A stretch of 7,048 nt of DNA. Origin: an uncultured Peptococcaceae bacterium. Lineage in GTDB: Bacteria > Bacillota > Dehalobacteriia > UBA7702. Of this stretch, positions 4,648 to 7,048 are shown piece by piece. The notes below the pieces were generated by a model. It ran no database searches, was not told the DNA's origin, and saw only the letters and a program-made list of their open reading frames with translations. The position numbers were made by a program, and so were the translations under genes. The DNA lies in assembly GCA_937919295.1 (NCBI GenBank), contig CALFRX010000165.1:1-7048 (forward strand), in the 5' to 3' direction. Numbering within the stretch: position 1 is the stretch's first letter; each line of letters begins with the position of its first letter.

Positions 4648-7048
4648 TCATCTGTTTTCATAACCGACGAAGCGTTTTGTTTTCGTCAAATAAAAGGCAG
4701 ACTCGGCAACGTCGATATCGTAAATTCGTTTCAGCGCGGCGCGGTAAAGCTCCATCTGACGGCCATACTTCGCCAAAAAAGCCTCGGTATCGCTGCGGGA
4801 CAGATCGTTGGTCTTATAATCCAGCAGAACCCAAACACCGCTATCTCTCTGGTAAAGCAGATCGACCGCACCCTGTAGGATGACCTTTTGCCGCTGTTCT
4901 CCGCCGCTTTCGGGGAAAAGCTCCGCAACGCCGAAACCACCGACAAAGGAAAGCTCCCGCCTGATTTCCGCCGCGTTTCGCAAATCTTCACCATAGGGAC
5001 TCTTTAAAAACGCGTAGACGGCGTCAAGCTCCAATTCCGCGGCTTCCGCCGAGGTCAGCACGGCAGTTTCCCTTAAACCATCTCTGTAAGCCGCAAGTTC
5101 CTCTTTGCTCCAGCAACGGTCAAAAGGCAAACGCTCCATAAAACGGTGAAAAGCCGTCCCCTTTTCCGCGCCGCTCAGCACCGCGGCGCTTCCCATAAAT
5201 TTCGGGCGGTTCAGCCTGACGCGGTCATCTTCCCCCGATCCCGGCGGTAACAGCGAGGTCACGCTGACCTTGGCGGGGATCGCTACGGTCTCTTTGCGTT
5301 CCATGGCCAAAAGCAAACGTTCAATATCCTTTGCGGGCAGCAGGGGCGCTTTCTTTTGCCGTGTCACGGCGTCAGCGGGAGGCAGCGCTTGCGTGACGCT
5401 TAAGGTAAAGAAATCCTCCCCTGCCTTGGCGGCAATGGCATGGATCAGCCATTTATAATAAGAAGAATCTTTCATCAGCATTTCACCGGGAAGCTCTTTT
5501 TGCTTGTCAAAAAGGAGGGGTTCGGCAAAGGCCGCCACCTTTTCCGCCGCAGTTTTCTTTTCCGTGGCGCTTTCCGTAGCCGTGATGATCAGCTTCTCCC
5601 TGGCTCTGGTCAAGGCCACATAGAGGACGCGCATTTCCTCGGCGAGATCGTCGCGGTCCTTTTTATTCTTGATCAGGAGCCGGGGCAGCGTCGGTGAAAC
5701 AACCCGCCGCCGCATATCCTTGCGGTTGGGGCCAAAGCCCCAATCCCCGTTTAACACCAAAGGCCCTGTGAGATCCTGTTTATTGAATCTCTTTTCTGTC
5801 TGAGCGAGGAAAACCACGGGAAATTCCAACCCCTTGCTTTTATGGATATTCATCACCCGGACACAGTCCTCATCGCTTTCCGCTTCCGCCGGCACGTCGC
5901 CATGGTTGGCGGCCAGGTGCTCAAGATAGCGCAAAAAGTCGAAGAGACCGCCGCCGTCGTCCCTTTGAAAAGCCATTGCTTCCTCGGCCAAAAGACCGAC
6001 GTTTTTCATGCGGCGTTGGCCGTTGGGCAGACCGCTCCAAAAGGAAAGATAGTCAAATTCCTTTAAAAACATATCCACAAGATCGCCCACAGGATATATC
6101 TTGGCGCAACCGCGCCAAAGAAGCACCGTCTCTTTGAAAGCGGCGACTTTTTCCTGATCAAGTCCCTCCCGATAAAGCCCTTCTCCTTCGAGCACCATTT
6201 CCCAGAGCTTCTTTTTGCCCCGCTGAAAAGCCAGGGCCATCAGTTCGTCTTCGCTGAAGCCAAAGAGAGGGGAGCGCATCACCGCGGCCAAAGGAATATC
6301 CTGAAGAGGATTATCGAGGACGGAGAGGAAGGAAGATAGCAATTTCGTCTCCCGGCCCGCCAAAAAACCGGCTGTAGACGGCGTCATCACCGGAATACCG
6401 CGGTTTTTCAGCTCCGCGCCAAGGATTTCCCCGTTGCTGTTGGCGGCCCGCATCAATACGGTGATATCGCCGTAACGAAGAGGCCGCGGCCCGTCTTTAT
6501 CCTGAACCGTAAAATCTTGCTCTATCATCTTTTCAATGCGGTCGGCGATAAAGCGGCCGTGACAGGAGAGGTTTTCATAATCAGCGGCGGTTTCGTCTTC
6601 GCTTTCCGCCGGTTTGGCAATGACGACCATTTCCACCACGACGGCGCCGGGGCGCTCCGCATAGTTGGCGCCGTACTTCAACGCCTCATTTTCTCCGTAA
6701 GACAGTTGGGAAACCTTTTCGTTCATCAGGCGGGAAAAGATCATATTCGTCGTATCGAGGATTTCTTTCCGGGAACGAAAGTTCTGATTCAAAAAGATCA
6801 GCTGTCCGTTTTCGTTCGCTGCTTCCCTGCCATAGGAGCGGTAGCGGCGCTGAAAAAGCGTGTGATCCGCCAGACGAAAACCATAGATGCTCTGTTTGAT
6901 ATCACCCACAACAAAAAGCTTATGCTTCCCTGCCAACAGCGTGATGATCTCCTCTTGCAGGGGGTTGATATCCTGATATTCATCCACCAGTACCTCGTGA
7001 AAAAAGTCCTGATACTCCCTGGCCAAGGCCGGATTTTCCTTTAGCAGC
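4648..7048 (-). CDS. addA: ATP-dependent helicase/nuclease subunit A (AddA), 5' end outside the window
   Basis: C-terminal 799 residues of the UvrD/Rep-type helicase-nuclease that with AddB processes double-strand breaks to recombinogenic 3' ends. The frame runs to the right edge; AddA is usually about 1,200 aa, so some 400 residues including Walker A are missing. The TTG at 7026 is internal: the preceding codons (LLKENPA) continue the family pattern. Counting from that TTG codon as 1: motif II DEYQD (15-19), motif III GDIKQSIYGFR (41-51), motif IV NQNFRS (80-85), motif V MNIHKSKGLEF (392-402), motif VI VLYVALTRAREK (467-478). The RecB-family nuclease domain follows: GTAFH (H627), D722 (GAVD), D736 and K738 (DYKTN), and QMELY (757-761). 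Helicase motifs II-VI and nuclease residues are intact, so it looks functional. addB would be expected just upstream, outside the window. RecB is unlikely given the AddA-like YQDINPLQE and nuclease spacing. Confidence 0.95.
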   Translation of the reverse strand, partial: LLKENPALAREYQDFFHEVLVDEYQDINPLQEEIITLLAGKHKLFVVGDIKQSIYGFRLADHTLFQRRYRSYGREAANENGQLIFLNQNFRSRKEILDTTNMIFSRLMNEKVSQLSYGENEALKYGANYAERPGAVVVEMVVIAKPAESEDETAADYENLSCHGRFIADRIEKMIEQDFTVQDKDGPRPLRYGDITVLMRAANSNGEILGAELKNRGIPVMTPSTAGFLAGRETKLLSSFLSVLDNPLQDIPLAAVMRSPLFGFSEDELMALAFQRGKKKLWEMVLEGEGLYREGLDQEKVAAFKETVLLWRGCAKIYPVGDLVDMFLKEFDYLSFWSGLPNGQRRMKNVGLLAEEAMAFQRDDGGGLFDFLRYLEHLAANHGDVPAEAESDEDCVRVMNIHKSKGLEFPVVFLAQTEKRFNKQDLTGPLVLNGDWGFGPNRKDMRRRVVSPTLPRLLIKNKKDRDDLAEEMRVLYVALTRAREKLIITATESATEKKTAAEKVAAFAEPLLFDKQKELPGEMLMKDSSYYKWLIHAIAAKAGEDFFTLSVTQALPPADAVTRQKKAPLLPAKDIERLLLAMERKETVAIPAKVSVTSLLPPGSGEDDRVRLNRPKFMGSAAVLSGAEKGTAFHRFMERLPFDRCWSKEELAAYRDGLRETAVLTSAEAAELELDAVYAFLKSPYGEDLRNAAEIRRELSFVGGFGVAELFPESGGEQRQKVILQGAVDLLYQRDSGVWVLLDYKTNDLSRSDTEAFLAKYGRQMELYRAALKRIYDIDVAESAFYLTKTKRFVGYENR

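Noticed and set aside
7024..7026. TTG as the start of addA
   Set aside because: The frame continues upstream to the window edge with family-like sequence, and the protein would lack Walker A. The TTG is an internal Leu codon.
6517..7044. 175-aa plus-strand open frame opposite addA
   Set aside because: It is antisense to conserved helicase motifs of addA, with no family resemblance and no operon context.
1..7048. CRISPR arrays, tRNA/rRNA genes, insertion sequences, prophage or toxin-antitoxin genes
   Set aside because: No regularly spaced repeats, tRNA cloverleaf, transposase or terminal repeats were seen. The window is almost fully occupied by housekeeping and energy genes.

Overview
The window is a run of genes on the minus strand from a strictly anaerobic, fermentative bacterium, most likely a Bacillota (Firmicutes) lineage. 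The evidence for this is AddA-type (not RecBCD) recombination machinery, strong GGAGG-type ribosome binding sites, an O2-sensitive [FeFe]-hydrogenase operon and moderate GC content. The family cannot be fixed from this sequence. The hydrogenase architecture recalls the NADH-linked enzymes of syntrophic or butyrate-type fermenters such as Syntrophomonas, but that is inference.

Layout in transcription order (right to left). (1) 7048-4648: the C-terminal two thirds of addA, the helicase-nuclease subunit, cut by the right window edge. (2) 4606-4403: a 67-aa Cys-containing hydrophobic protein of unknown function, preceded by a small AT-rich inverted repeat. (3) 4390-3698: a UPF0173 metallo-beta-lactamase-fold hydrolase whose ribosome binding site overlaps the stop codon of the small gene. 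(4) A 128-nt gap with a clear sigma-70/SigA-type promoter. (5) 3569-92: hydC-hydB-hydA, three genes joined by TAATG stop/start overlaps, encoding a trimeric NADH-linked [FeFe]-hydrogenase. (6) 54-83: a perfect 13-bp hairpin that closes the operon and probably acts in both directions. Positions 1-53 hold no gene I can support.

How the genes work together: HydB carries the FMN/NADH site and HydC a thioredoxin-like [2Fe-2S] domain. HydA carries four accessory Fe-S clusters and the H-cluster. Electrons should flow from NADH through HydB/HydC to HydA to make H2, or in reverse. HydB is only 418 aa. It lacks both the N-terminal [2Fe-2S] domain and the C-terminal two-[4Fe-4S] ferredoxin domain of classical electron-bifurcating HydB, and HydA lacks the C-terminal extension seen in Thermotoga. 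A ferredoxin-independent enzyme is therefore more likely than a bifurcating one. HydA also has Ser at position 300 (CpI numbering) in the L1 motif, where CpI has an H-cluster cubane ligand. The maturation genes hydEFG are not in the window. I see no undescribed multi-gene system. The points most worth checking are the reduced HydB, the L1 substitution and the unannotated small membrane protein.
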